Origin: Caulifigura coniformis
GTDB taxonomy: Bacteria > Planctomycetota > Planctomycetia > Planctomycetales > Planctomycetaceae
NCBI RefSeq assembly: GCF_007745175.1
Contig: NZ_CP036271.1
Coordinates: 4,042,314-4,106,313, forward strand
Reading direction: 5' to 3'
Length of the DNA: 64,000 nucleotides
The translations under genes and the position numbers were made by a program. Under the pieces are notes generated by a model. It was not told the DNA's origin. It saw only the letters and a list, made by a program, of their open reading frames with translations, and ran no database searches. The first letter of the stretch is position 1. Every line of letters begins with the position of its first letter. This document shows positions 39,201-48,988 of this stretch, piece by piece.

Positions 39201-40502
39201 TCAGGCGACGGGGATTTCGACGCGGAATACCGTGCGGCCCGGCCCGGACTCGACCAGGGTGATCCGCCCACGCGCCTCCTGCATCAGGCTGCGGCAGACG
39301 AACAGGCCGAGGCCCGTGCCCGTTTCCTTGGTGGTGACATAAGCCTCGAAGAGCTTCTCCTGCATGATCGCAGGGATGCCCGATCCGTTGTCGACGACAT
39401 CGACCTGGACCGAGCCCTCGGACGAACGAGTCGCGATCTGCAGCTCGCCCCCCTCCTCCGTCGCGTCGAGCGCGTTGAGGATCAGGTTCAGGAAGACCTG
39501 CTGAAGACGGTCGCGGACGACGCGGACCTGGGCGGGGGAGGCGTCGAAATTCGTGACAACGGTTTTGCCCTTCATGCGCTTGTAGTACTTGGCGACGTCG
39601 AGCGCGGACTGGATGACCGCATGGACGTCGCACAGACCGGGGGCCTTGACGACGGGACGCGAGAAGTCGACGAGTTCCCGAAGAATTCCCTGGATCCGCC
39701 GCAGCTGTTCATCGATGAGGCCCAGCCGCTCGTGCATTTCGGGCTCGAGCTTCTTGCGGTTCATCAACTGGACGATGGAGCTGATGGCGGCCAGCGGATT
39801 GCCGACTTCGTGGGCGATTCCGGCGGCGAGCAGACCGAACGCCGCCTGTTTTTCCTGCTGCACGAGCATGGCCTGCGATTCCTGCAGCTGCCGCGATCGC
39901 TGGGCGATGCGTTCTTCAAGTTCGGTCTGGTTCTGCTGGAGCTCGCGGTTCAATTCCGAGAGGCGTCCGCCGGCATCCTTGAGCAGCCCCGTGAGCGAGA
40001 TGCTGGCCCATGTCGCCCAGCCCATGAAAACGAGCATCAGCAGAAAGGAGTTGAGTTCGTCTCCCTGCGTCTGCGCGTGGTAGTAGGCCAGCACGCTGTA
40101 GCTGACGGCATGGAAGAGGCAGGTTGTATAGGTGATTGCCGGCGCGTACCGGATCGCGCAGACGAGGAGCGAGAGGAAGTAGTAGAAGCGGAAGGGACTG
40201 TCGATCCCCTTGTCGAACCAGCAGAGGGTTCCGATGAAGCCGGCTTCCATCAGCGAAATGAAGAGTGGCGCCTCGCCGAGGAACGCTTTGCCGCGAGCGC
40301 CCCAGAAGGTGTCGAGGACGGCGTAAATGGCGCCGAGGGCGAGGATCGCGTTGAGCTGCGCCTGGTGGGGAGGACTCGCGAGGACGTTGACGAAGACATA
40401 CCCTACCGCCAATCCGAACCACCGGATTCGAATCGTGATCGCCTCGGCCGGAAGCCGCTGGGCGAGACCTTCGGGGATGGAAGCGGCGTTGATTGAGAAC
40501 AT
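39201..40502 (-). CDS. Membrane sensor histidine kinase
   Basis: The 433-residue kinase has about five N-terminal membrane helices (residues about 25-180), a coiled-coil (LNRELQQNQTELEERIAQ) and a HisKA domain with the phosphorylated His231 in AAGIAHEVGNPLAAI. An HATPase domain follows with N box VFLNLILNALDA, G1 DVVDNGSGIP, F box FEAYVTTKE and G2 GTGLGLFVCR. No response regulator gene is nearby, so it is an orphan kinase. The start at 40502 (MFSINAAS) is preferred to a TTG at 40526. It diverges from the OleD-like gene, with 97 bases between the starts. Confidence 0.92.
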   Translation of the reverse strand: MFSINAASIPEGLAQRLPAEAITIRIRWFGLAVGYVFVNVLASPPHQAQLNAILALGAIYAVLDTFWGARGKAFLGEAPLFISLMEAGFIGTLCWFDKGIDSPFRFYYFLSLLVCAIRYAPAITYTTCLFHAVSYSVLAYYHAQTQGDELNSFLLMLVFMGWATWASISLTGLLKDAGGRLSELNRELQQNQTELEERIAQRSRQLQESQAMLVQQEKQAAFGLLAAGIAHEVGNPLAAISSIVQLMNRKKLEPEMHERLGLIDEQLRRIQGILRELVDFSRPVVKAPGLCDVHAVIQSALDVAKYYKRMKGKTVVTNFDASPAQVRVVRDRLQQVFLNLILNALDATEEGGELQIATRSSEGSVQVDVVDNGSGIPAIMQEKLFEAYVTTKETGTGLGLFVCRSLMQEARGRITLVESGPGRTVFRVEIPVA

Positions 40503-40599
40503 GGAATTGCTGAAAACGGACCGCAAGCGGACGAATGTCGACGATCATCCCTGATTCCTGCGGGAATGTCTGCAATCGGCGCGGCCGGGCGGCCGGCCG

Positions 40600-41604
40600 A
40601 TGAATGCACTGGTCACCGGCGGGGGCGGTTTCCTGGGCCGCTACGTCGTCGAGCAACTGCTGGCGGCGGGGGCGAAGGTCCGTGTCTATTCACGGCGACG
40701 ATTCCCGGAACTCGAGGCACAAGGCGTCGTCAGCCTGGCGGGCGACCTGCGGGACGCCGGTCGAGTGGCCGACGCGTGCCAGGGGGTGGACACCGTTTTC
40801 CACACGGCTGCCGTGCCGGGAATCTGGGGGCCGTGGTCTCTGTATTACGAGACGAACGTAGTCGGCACGCAGAACGTGATCGCCGGATGCGTGGCCTCCG
40901 GGGTCGCGCGGCTGGTTTACACCAGTTCACCGAGCGTGGTTTATGACGGGCGGCCACACGAGGGGGCGGACGAGTCCCTCCCCTTTCCGGATCACTTTTC
41001 CGCGCACTACCCGAAGTCGAAGGCGCTCGCAGAACAGGCCGTTCTTGCGGCCAACGGCTCTGCGGGGCTGCGGACGATCGCCCTGCGTCCGCATCTCATC
41101 TGGGGACCGCGCGACAATCACCTCCTGCCCCGCCTGATCCAGAGGGCCCGTCTGGGGCGGCTGCGGCAGGTTGGCGACGGGCGGAACAAGGTGTCGATGT
41201 CGTACGTGGAGAACACGGCGCATGCGCACCTGCTGGCGGCGAGCGCGCTGTCGGAGGGGCGCGCGTGCGCCGGGAAGGCGTATTTCATCAACGAGCCGGA
41301 GCCCGTGGTGCTGTGGGCCTGGGTGAACCAACTGCTGGCGGCCGCCGGGCTGCCGCCGGTGCGCGGGAAGGTTCCGACTTCAGTGGCGTGGATGGCGGGC
41401 GCCGGGCTCGAAGCGGTCGCGCGGCTGATGCGTTCGAAGAACGAGCCGATCATGACCCGATTCCTGGCGTCTCAGCTGAGCTCGTCCCACTGGTACCGGA
41501 TCGACGCTGCTGCCCGAGATTTCGGGTATGGACCAGTGGTCAGCGCTGAGGAGGGGCTTCGGCGGACGACGCCGGATCTTCGACGGTGGGCGGGAGGGGG
41601 GTAG
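40600..41604 (+). CDS. NAD-dependent epimerase/3-beta-HSD-like reductase (OleD-like)
   Basis: The 334-residue extended SDR protein has the N-terminal nucleotide motif VTGGGGFLGRYVVEQLL, the stretch AAVPGIWGPWSLYYETNVVG, TSSPSVVYDG, and the catalytic pair in HYPKSKALAEQA. A later motif, RPHLIWGPRDNHLLPRL, fits. This pattern strongly resembles OleD, the 2-alkyl-3-oxoalkanoate reductase of long-chain olefin synthesis, and the related sterol/3-beta-hydroxysteroid dehydrogenases. No oleA, oleB or oleC gene is in the window, so the OleD role is uncertain. It converges with a classical SDR gene on the other strand. Confidence 0.82.
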   Translation: MNALVTGGGGFLGRYVVEQLLAAGAKVRVYSRRRFPELEAQGVVSLAGDLRDAGRVADACQGVDTVFHTAAVPGIWGPWSLYYETNVVGTQNVIAGCVASGVARLVYTSSPSVVYDGRPHEGADESLPFPDHFSAHYPKSKALAEQAVLAANGSAGLRTIALRPHLIWGPRDNHLLPRLIQRARLGRLRQVGDGRNKVSMSYVENTAHAHLLAASALSEGRACAGKAYFINEPEPVVLWAWVNQLLAAAGLPPVRGKVPTSVAWMAGAGLEAVARLMRSKNEPIMTRFLASQLSSSHWYRIDAAARDFGYGPVVSAEEGLRRTTPDLRRWAGGG

Positions 41605-41662
41605 GAGTCGGGACTCGCGGAATTCTTCGGAGGGGCTTGGTGGGTGAGATCCCGCCGATGGG

Positions 41663-42463
<801 letters not shown>

Positions 42464-43055
42464 GGCAGTCCTTTTGCCAATGTGCTTCGATTCCAGCTCC
42501 GTGGTGTGCGCACGACCCCCATGGGCATCTGGGGCGTAATGTGAATCGCAACTGGATATCGGTCAATGACTTTTGCTGAAGTGGCGAAAAGGAAATGCCG
42601 GGGCAGCGCGAGCTCCGTGTTGCGGACGATGACGGACGCTGTTCGTGATCTGCTGATTGGGTTTTGTCGAGACACTCTCCGAGATCTTCGCGAGCAGTCC
42701 GCTGCCCGATTCGGGCCGGTGTGACCAGCAGTCGACGTGTTGCTCGCCGCCGCGGGACGATGTCAGCCAATATCGTCGATCCGGCTCGTCGTCGTGTGTG
42801 GCGATCGACGGCCGAAGCCGGCGATGCGCGTGATGGAGACGCAGGAAGGCTACGTCCTCCTGGATCAGGATTCGCTGGCCCAGATTTGGAGGTGGCTCGA
42901 TCGTGGTGAGAACCTGACGAACGCCGCTTCCCTGTCGCCGCCGGCGCGGTGGGCGACCGCGGAGATTCAGCGAGGTTGCGACCAGTGGCCCGCCTTCCCC
43001 GCGCGGGCCAGTCATGGCGGCTCGCGGAACGGGAATGCTGTCGCGATCGGGCGCC
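42464..43055. other. Intergenic region between SDR and HlyD-like genes
   Basis: These 592 bases separate two minus-strand genes. A plus-strand open frame with ATG at 42833 (METQEGYVLLDQDSLAQIW onward) runs into the HlyD-like gene on the opposite strand; its first 45 residues look protein-like, but the rest is Arg/Pro/Gly-rich. Long minus-strand frames here are equally low-complexity. A decayed gene is possible. No repeats, terminator or RNA fold was recognised. Confidence 0.35.
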
Positions 43056-44183
43056 TTAGAGACGGACCGTCACGCGTGAGCCTGCGGGGACATCCGGCCA
43101 GATCTCTCCGACCTGCTGAATACGGACCTCGACGAAGGACTCGCTGCCGACTTCGCTCGTCACCGTCTGGGCCTGTGGCGCGATCTTCACGATCCGGCCT
43201 TCGCGTTCTTCCCGGCCGGCAAACCTCACGCTGACTTTTTCGCCACACTTGAAGTGGAGAATCTTCTCGGAGGGCGCCTGAACGACCACTTCCCTTTCAA
43301 TGTCGTCGAGGATGTCGACGATCGCTCCGCCCGGATTCACGGCACTTCCGGCGGTGATCTGCATCACGCCGATGCGACCGATCGCGGGGGACTTGATCTC
43401 GAGGTGTTCCCGTTCCGCTTTGATGAGCTGCAACTCACGGCGGGCCTGGGTGAGCTGGGCGTTGAGAACGTCGACGCCGGCCGAGCGTTTGACGACGTCG
43501 GGGAGCCGTCCCCGCAGCTTTTCGAGCCGCGACTTGTTCCAGGCGCACCATTCGATCTGGGCCTGCGAAACCTCGGCCGCATTCTCGGCGGCTTCGAGGC
43601 GGAGGACGGTGACCATGCGGTCTTCAGAAGACTCACCCTGCTCGCGGATGAGCGAGCTGATGAATTCATCATTGCCGCCAAGCATGGCGAACTGATTGCT
43701 GGCGAGCGAATCCGAGAGCATGCTGCGACGGAGTTCGAAGTCGTAGCGTTCTTTCTGGTACTTGGCGGCCAGAAGCTGCAGTTCACAGATATCCGAATCG
43801 ACGTCGCGCAGACGCCAGTCGAGGTCGAGTTCCGCCTGGGCCTGCGAACGCATCAGCTCCGCTTCCGTCGAGGCGATCTGGCCCTGCTTCGATTCAAAGC
43901 GCCGTTCGAGATTGTCGTCGGCGAGGCGCGCAATGAGCGAGCCGGGCTCGACGAAGTCGCCGGAGCAGATTTCGATGGTCGAGATCACGCCGCTGCGCGG
44001 AGCGGCGATAGTGGTCATCCGGGGGTGGACATACCCGTAGAACTTCTCGCTGCGTCCTTCCGAGAGCCAGTAAGAAGCCGCGAGGCCCCCGCCGAGCGCG
44101 AGAATCACGACGACGAGCACCTGGAGAGGTGCCCCCGTGAATCCGGAGCGAGTGTGCCGCGCGGGCAAGGAAACGAATGTCAT
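43056..44183 (-). CDS. HlyD-like membrane-fusion (periplasmic adaptor) protein
   Basis: The 375-residue product has one N-terminal membrane anchor (PLQVLVVVILALGGGLAASYW). A lipoyl/barrel-sandwich half follows (TIAAPRSGVISTIEICSGDFV), then a long helical hairpin at about residues 85-245 and the second lipoyl half (LEIKSPAIGRIGVMQI). A C-terminal beta-barrel domain closes the protein (CGEKVSVRFAGREEREGRIVK). Adaptors of this type link an inner-membrane pump or ABC exporter to an outer-membrane channel. No pump gene is adjacent. The start at 44183 is chosen; the frame is open to 44249. Confidence 0.82.
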   Translation of the reverse strand: MTFVSLPARHTRSGFTGAPLQVLVVVILALGGGLAASYWLSEGRSEKFYGYVHPRMTTIAAPRSGVISTIEICSGDFVEPGSLIARLADDNLERRFESKQGQIASTEAELMRSQAQAELDLDWRLRDVDSDICELQLLAAKYQKERYDFELRRSMLSDSLASNQFAMLGGNDEFISSLIREQGESSEDRMVTVLRLEAAENAAEVSQAQIEWCAWNKSRLEKLRGRLPDVVKRSAGVDVLNAQLTQARRELQLIKAEREHLEIKSPAIGRIGVMQITAGSAVNPGGAIVDILDDIEREVVVQAPSEKILHFKCGEKVSVRFAGREEREGRIVKIAPQAQTVTSEVGSESFVEVRIQQVGEIWPDVPAGSRVTVRL

Positions 44184-44386
44184 GCGATACGACGCGCAGT
44201 GAGGCAGGGTTAAGGCGAACCGCCAGTATTCGAATCGGGCTTCGTGCAAGCAGAATTGCAGCGGAAAGCTCCACCTTCTGCAGTTCGTGCGCGAGGCGGC
44301 GGATTGAGTCCTTCAGATCGCAGATCACACCCACAGGGTGCAGTCGGTAACATCGCTGCTGCGTCGTGGAATCGAGACGCGGGCGA

Positions 44387-44392
44387 TAGAAT
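44387..44392 (+). promoter_or_regulatory. Possible -10 box upstream of dnaX
   Basis: TAGAAT lies 83 bases before the dnaX start in the divergent dnaX/HlyD region. No good -35 partner is visible at 16-18 bases, so the assignment is weak. Confidence 0.25.
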
Positions 44393-44475
44393 TGGCTGAA
44401 GATTCAGGTGGCGTGCGGTGCGGTCGGCGTCGGTGCTGGCCTGGCCGTTGAAAGTCGCTTCAGGAAAAGTGAGAC

Positions 44476-46236
44476 GTGGAACAGCAAACGGCATATACGG
44501 TTATGGCGAGGCGTTTCCGTCCGCAGACGTTTGAAGACGTCGTCGGCCAGGAGCAGATCGCCCACGCGCTGCGGAACTCGATCCGCTCGGGACGCGTCGC
44601 ACATGCCTACCTGTTCACCGGGGCCCGCGGGGTGGGGAAAACCTCGTCGGCACGCATCTTTGCGAAGGCCCTGAACTGCCCTGCTGCGGTGGACGGAGTT
44701 CCTTGTAACCAGTGCGAGATCTGCCGGGGCATCTCCGCAGGGACGGATGTCGACGTTCTCGAAATCGACGGCGCCTCGAATCGCGGCATCGACGACATCC
44801 GTCAGTTGCGGTCGAACGTGAACGTGAAGTCGATGAGATCGCCCTACAAGGTGTACATCATCGACGAAGTCCACATGCTGACGAAGGAGGCCTTCAACGC
44901 CCTCCTGAAGACGCTCGAGGAACCTCCGCCGAACGTCAAGTTCATCTTCTGCACGACCGAGCCGAACAAAGTTCCGGATACGATCCTTTCTCGCTGCCAG
45001 CGATTCGACTTCGGCGTGATCGCCACGCCCCAGATTGCGCAGCGGCTGACGGAAATTGCGAATCAGGAAGGGATTCGAGTCGATGAAGAGGCGGTCAATC
45101 TCGTGGCGCGGCGGGCCGCGGGGTCGATGCGCGACAGCCAGTCGCTGTTCGACCAGCTGCTGGCGTTCGGGGCGGATCACATTACGGTCGAGGACGTCCA
45201 CCGGTTGCTCGGAACGGCTCCGGACGACCGGCTGTTCGAACTGTTCGAGGCGGTCGCCGGCGAGGACCGGGCGGCCGTCCTGGAGCATCTTGACCGCTCG
45301 CTCTCAGAAGGGTGTCAGCTCGGAAGTCTGGCGGAACAGTTCCTCAGCTTCCTGCGCGACCTGATGGTGACTGCCGCCGGGGCCGGTGGGGTGGCACTGA
45401 TGTCGGTTTCGGAGTCGAATCGGGAGCGTGTTCAGAAGCTCTCTTCCCAGCTCGGTTTACGGAGAGTCGGCGCCAGCCTTCAGATTCTGGCGGACTGTCG
45501 TGGACGCATGCAGCGAACGACGTATGGCCGTCCGCTGCTGGAGCTTGCGCTCGTCCGAATGACGCTTCTGGGGGAACTGAGCGAAATCAGCGTGCTGCTG
45601 GAATCGGGAGCGGCTCCGGCCGCCGGGGGGAACAGTGCACCTCCCCGCCCTGCTCCGCTGCGTCAGATGGTCGCCTCGCCGCCACCGGCACACCCAGCTG
45701 ACGTAAAAAAAAACGCGCTGAGTGAGGCTGCTTCCTTCAGTCGGCCCGACACGCCGCGGGCGGAGACACCGCCTGCGTCCGTTGTAAACAGTGCTCCGAC
45801 AAGGGCTTTAGCGGAGATGACGCAAGAGGATGGTTGGGGCGACGTGCTGCAACGTCTGCCCGAACAGATGGCCTCGCACGTTAGAAAATCGTCTGAACGT
45901 GCAATTCTTGGGCCAAATGGTCTGGCAGTCCTGTTTGGATCGAATTACTTTTTGAGTAAGTCGTACTGCGAACGACCGGAAACCGTCAGCCGCCTGGCTG
46001 CGGCGGTTTCGGAGGTTTGCGGGACGCAGGTGACAATCGAAATTCGAGCGGCGACCCCGGCGAAGCCGGTTTCCGTCGCAACTCAAACAACTAGAAATAC
46101 TTCCAGTCGTCGACCAACATCGTCGACCCAGAACGACCCTTTTGTTCAGCAGGCCATTGCCCTGTTCGGCGGCTCCGTCGCCGAGGTCAGGGAACTCCTT
46201 GGCCAGACGTCCGGATCTGGTGATCCGGGAGGTTGA
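44476..46236 (+). CDS. dnaX: DNA polymerase III subunits gamma and tau
   Basis: DnaX is the clamp-loader ATPase of the replisome. The 586-residue tau form has Walker A GARGVGKT (residues 49-56), a zinc module with Cys68, Cys77, Cys80 and Cys83, Walker B VYIIDEVHML and the sensor region FIFCTTEPNKVPDTI. Clamp-loader domain III follows. Residues beyond about 410 form the tau-specific tail. The start codon is GTG (44476), preceded by AGGAAAAG. A run of nine A residues at codons 410-413 probably allows a shorter gamma form. ybaB and recR follow in the usual order. Confidence 0.97.
   Translation: MEQQTAYTVMARRFRPQTFEDVVGQEQIAHALRNSIRSGRVAHAYLFTGARGVGKTSSARIFAKALNCPAAVDGVPCNQCEICRGISAGTDVDVLEIDGASNRGIDDIRQLRSNVNVKSMRSPYKVYIIDEVHMLTKEAFNALLKTLEEPPPNVKFIFCTTEPNKVPDTILSRCQRFDFGVIATPQIAQRLTEIANQEGIRVDEEAVNLVARRAAGSMRDSQSLFDQLLAFGADHITVEDVHRLLGTAPDDRLFELFEAVAGEDRAAVLEHLDRSLSEGCQLGSLAEQFLSFLRDLMVTAAGAGGVALMSVSESNRERVQKLSSQLGLRRVGASLQILADCRGRMQRTTYGRPLLELALVRMTLLGELSEISVLLESGAAPAAGGNSAPPRPAPLRQMVASPPPAHPADVKKNALSEAASFSRPDTPRAETPPASVVNSAPTRALAEMTQEDGWGDVLQRLPEQMASHVRKSSERAILGPNGLAVLFGSNYFLSKSYCERPETVSRLAAAVSEVCGTQVTIEIRAATPAKPVSVATQTTRNTSSRRPTSSTQNDPFVQQAIALFGGSVAEVRELLGQTSGSGDPGG
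45705..45713 (+). promoter_or_regulatory. A9 slippage site in dnaX (candidate gamma/tau switch)
   Basis: In frame, the site reads GTA AAA AAA AAC GCG. An extra A gives Lys413-Arg-Ala-Glu and then TGA (45723-45725), a 416-residue product. Loss of an A gives Thr-Arg and then TGA (45719-45721), a 414-residue product. Thermus thermophilus dnaX makes gamma by transcriptional slippage at an A9 run at the equivalent place. No internal Shine-Dalgarno of the E. coli kind was seen upstream. Confidence 0.7.
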
Positions 46237-46255
46237 GCCGGATGAAGCGGTCTGG

Positions 46256-46615
46256 ATGGATTCCCTCGAAATGTTCAAACAGATCGCTAACGTCGCCCAA
46301 CTGATGAAGCAGGCTCAGGCCATGCAGGGGCGGGTCCACGAGATCAAGGCCCAACTCGAAAACCTGCGTGTGACCGGGACTTCCACGGACGGGATGGTGG
46401 AAGTCGATGCCGCAGGGGATCAGCGGATCGTCGCCGTCCGAATTCGGCCTGAGGCTCTCATTGCCGGCGCCGCAGCGCTGGAGCAGCAGGTCGCGTTCGC
46501 AACGAACGAGGCCCTCGACCGGGCGAAGCTGGCGGCCGCAGAGTTGATGCAGTCGGCGACGGGCGACCTTTCCGGCCTGGGAGACCTCTTTCCCCAGCTC
46601 GGCTCGCCGCGGTAA
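46256..46615 (+). CDS. YbaB/EbfC family nucleoid-associated protein
   Basis: The product of about 119 residues shows the family pattern [20 protein letters not shown], then the central strands with [19 protein letters not shown] and a late helix region ending SGLGDLF. These small dimeric proteins bind DNA and accompany dnaX and recR in most bacteria. ATG 46256 is used here; ATG 46271 (MFKQIAN) is an equally good start and would match the common MF start of homologues. GGGAGG at 46227-46232 is too far away to decide. It begins 20 bases after dnaX. Confidence 0.9.
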   Translation: MDSLEMFKQIANVAQLMKQAQAMQGRVHEIKAQLENLRVTGTSTDGMVEVDAAGDQRIVAVRIRPEALIAGAAALEQQVAFATNEALDRAKLAAAELMQSATGDLSGLGDLFPQLGSPR

Positions 46616-46674
46616 CCACGACCACAATTCATCACGATCAGGACATCCAGTTCGTTCAGGGACGAAGCGTTCAA

Positions 46675-47301
46675 ATGGCCCGGAGAGAGTTCCATCCAGA
46701 AGATCACCCTTTCGGTGTCTCAGTGGGGCGTCTGGTCAATCGACTGGCCGCCCTTCCGGGGGTGGGTCGCAAATCGGCCGAGCGCCTCGCGAACCACCTG
46801 GTGAGCTGTTCCGCCGCCGAGGCCCTGGAGCTGGCGAATGCGATCAAGGACGTGAAGGACCGGGTGAAGCGCTGCCAGAAGTGCTTCAACCTGACCGATT
46901 CGGAGCTGTGTCCGATCTGTCGAGATCCGCGTCGCGACCAGACGGTGGTGTGTGTTGTGGAACAACCGAAGGACGTGACGTCGCTGGAGGCCGCGGGGGT
47001 CTTTACGGGAACGTACCACGTCCTGGGAGGGCGGATTGCTCCTTTGGAAGGGATCCATCCGGGAGACCTGACCATCGAAGCGCTCCTGAAACGCATCCGG
47101 GATGACAACGTCAAGGAACTGGTGATGGCAACGAATCCGACCCTCGAAGGAGACGGCACTGCCCTGTTCATTTCGAATCGCCTGGAAGGGCAGCCCGTCA
47201 ATGTGACCCGGCTGGCGCGGGGGATTGCGACCGGCAGCGTGCTGGAATTCGCGAACCGTGAGATGCTGGCGGACGCGCTCCGTGGGAGGCAGGCCTTCTA
47301 A
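46675..47301 (+). CDS. recR: Recombination mediator RecR
   Basis: RecR works with RecO and RecF to load RecA at gaps. The 208-residue product has the helix-hairpin-helix region [16 protein letters not shown], a zinc finger with Cys67, Cys70, Cys79 and Cys82, the Toprim domain ([20 protein letters not shown]) and the C-terminal Walker-like end [17 protein letters not shown]. The length is normal. It is the third gene of the dnaX-ybaB-recR cluster, and rpoN follows after 66 bases. Confidence 0.96.
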   Translation: MARREFHPEDHPFGVSVGRLVNRLAALPGVGRKSAERLANHLVSCSAAEALELANAIKDVKDRVKRCQKCFNLTDSELCPICRDPRRDQTVVCVVEQPKDVTSLEAAGVFTGTYHVLGGRIAPLEGIHPGDLTIEALLKRIRDDNVKELVMATNPTLEGDGTALFISNRLEGQPVNVTRLARGIATGSVLEFANREMLADALRGRQAF

Positions 47302-47367
47302 CGCAGCGGCCCCCCGCCTTCCCGACGATCCGATACGAGTTTCACAGACGAACTGACTTCAAGAATC

Positions 47368-48870
47368 ATGCACCTTCACGTTTCACAGCAGATGCGGATG
47401 AGCCAGCAGATGAAGCTGGCTCCGCGCATGATTCAATCGATGGAAATTCTGCAGCTTCCGACCATGGAGCTGCAGGAGCGCATCGACCAGGAACTTGCCG
47501 AGAACTTCCTGCTGGAGCAACTGAATCCCGAGGCGGGCGGTCCGCCCGCCGAGGAGATGGATGGGGATACTTCCGGTTCCGATCCTTCGCTCGCCGAAGC
47601 GCCGCTGAAGGATGTCGAGGACCGGGAGATTGTGGCCGGCGCGGACGACAACAACGCGTCGGACTTTGAACGGCTGCTCGAGATTTCTCAGGAATGGCCG
47701 GACGACAACTACACATCCGGGTCGAAGCCTTCCGGCAACCGGCTCGACGAGGACGCGGACCGGCAGCACGACGTGATGGCGAACGCGGAGACCCGTCCGC
47801 AGACGCTGCAGGAATACCTGCTGGACCAGTTCCACTACTTTGACTGCTCGCCGATGGTCCGGGAGTTTGGCGAGTACCTCGTCCAGAACCTCGACACGAA
47901 CGGCCGGTTGCAGAGCTCGCTTCCGGAGCTGGTGCAGGTGTTCGGGCGGCCGATTCCGATCGAAGAGGCGGAGAAGGCGCTGAAACTGATCCAGCGTCTC
48001 GACCCGCCGGGTATCGGCGCGCGTGACCTGAAGGAATGCCTGCTGCTGCAGATCACTCCGGAAACTCCGCTGCGGGACGTTCTGTTCACCCTCATCTCGC
48101 AGCACCTGGATGACATCGTCCAGAACCGGCTGCCGCTGATTGAACGCAAGACGGGGTATCCGCTGGATGCCATCAAGTCGGCCATCGAACAGATGCGGAC
48201 CCTGAACCCCTACCCCGGTCGCGGGTTCGCCCAGGCGCCGGTGCAGAGCATCAGCCCGGAACTGACGGTCGACAAGGACGAGAACGGCAAGTGGTCGGTG
48301 ACGCTGCTGGACGAGCATGTGCCGCAGCTGCGGATCAGCCGTCGGTACCTGCAGATGCTCGAGCAGAATCCCGATCCGGCGACGAAGGAATTCATCAAGC
48401 GGAAGGTCGAGTCGGCGCGGTGGCTGATCGACGCGATCGAGCAGCGCTACAGCACGCTCAAGAAGGTGGCCCAGACGATCGTCGACAAGCAGACGGAGTT
48501 CCTGGAGTACGGTCCAGAGCATATCCGACCACTGAAGATGGAAGACGTGGCGCAGGTGGTTGGCGTGCACGTGACGACGGTGTCGCGTGCAGTGGCCGAC
48601 AAATACATCGCGACGCCGCGCGGGATCTTTTCGCTGAAGAGGTTTTTCGGTGGCGGAACAACGACCGAGAGCGGCGAGGAAGTCGCCTGGGACATCATCC
48701 GGATCAAGCTGAAAGAGATCGTCGACCAGGAAGATAAACGCGATCCGCTCAGCGACGACGCCCTCGTGGACGAACTGGCCAAGCAGGGTTACCAGCTGGC
48801 GCGCCGGACGGTCACGAAATACCGGAAGGCGCTCAATATCCCGTCGAGCCGGCAGCGACGCGAATACTGA
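47368..48870 (+). CDS. rpoN: RNA polymerase sigma-54 factor
   Basis: The 500-residue product has the Gln/Leu-rich activator-interacting region I ([20 protein letters not shown]), an acidic region II at about residues 50-130, the core-binding region, a helix-turn-helix around residue 395 ([20 protein letters not shown]) and the RpoN box [17 protein letters not shown] near the end. Sigma-54 directs transcription from -24/-12 promoters with AAA+ activators. The usual planctomycete and proteobacterial neighbours (hpf, ptsN) are not downstream; scpB is. It may be transcribed with recR. Confidence 0.96.
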   Translation: MHLHVSQQMRMSQQMKLAPRMIQSMEILQLPTMELQERIDQELAENFLLEQLNPEAGGPPAEEMDGDTSGSDPSLAEAPLKDVEDREIVAGADDNNASDFERLLEISQEWPDDNYTSGSKPSGNRLDEDADRQHDVMANAETRPQTLQEYLLDQFHYFDCSPMVREFGEYLVQNLDTNGRLQSSLPELVQVFGRPIPIEEAEKALKLIQRLDPPGIGARDLKECLLLQITPETPLRDVLFTLISQHLDDIVQNRLPLIERKTGYPLDAIKSAIEQMRTLNPYPGRGFAQAPVQSISPELTVDKDENGKWSVTLLDEHVPQLRISRRYLQMLEQNPDPATKEFIKRKVESARWLIDAIEQRYSTLKKVAQTIVDKQTEFLEYGPEHIRPLKMEDVAQVVGVHVTTVSRAVADKYIATPRGIFSLKRFFGGGTTTESGEEVAWDIIRIKLKEIVDQEDKRDPLSDDALVDELAKQGYQLARRTVTKYRKALNIPSSRQRREY

Positions 48871-48929
48871 TTCGCAGCATTTCACCGGCATGGCGAGAGC
48901 CTGTGGACGGGCGTGAACGGGAACTCGTG

Positions 48930-48959
48930 TTGAGTCGGGTGCGGCCGAGGGCGTAGGCT
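48930..48959 (+). promoter_or_regulatory. Candidate promoter for scpB
   Basis: TTGAGT (48930-48935) and TAGGCT (48954-48959) are 18 bases apart and end 30 bases before the scpB ATG, with GAGGAG in between as a ribosome-binding site. The match to consensus is moderate. Confidence 0.35.
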
Positions 48960-48988
48960 GACTGGAGTTGCGAGGAGTACTCAGCGTC

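Noticed and set aside
39010-40496. Long plus-strand and minus-strand frames within the histidine kinase region
   Set aside because: They are shadows of the kinase gene, which shows complete HisKA and ATPase motifs.
42737-43234. 165-codon plus-strand frame
   Set aside because: Only the part after 42833 looks protein-like, the rest is Arg/Pro/Gly-rich, and it overlaps the HlyD-like gene by 179 bases on the opposite strand.
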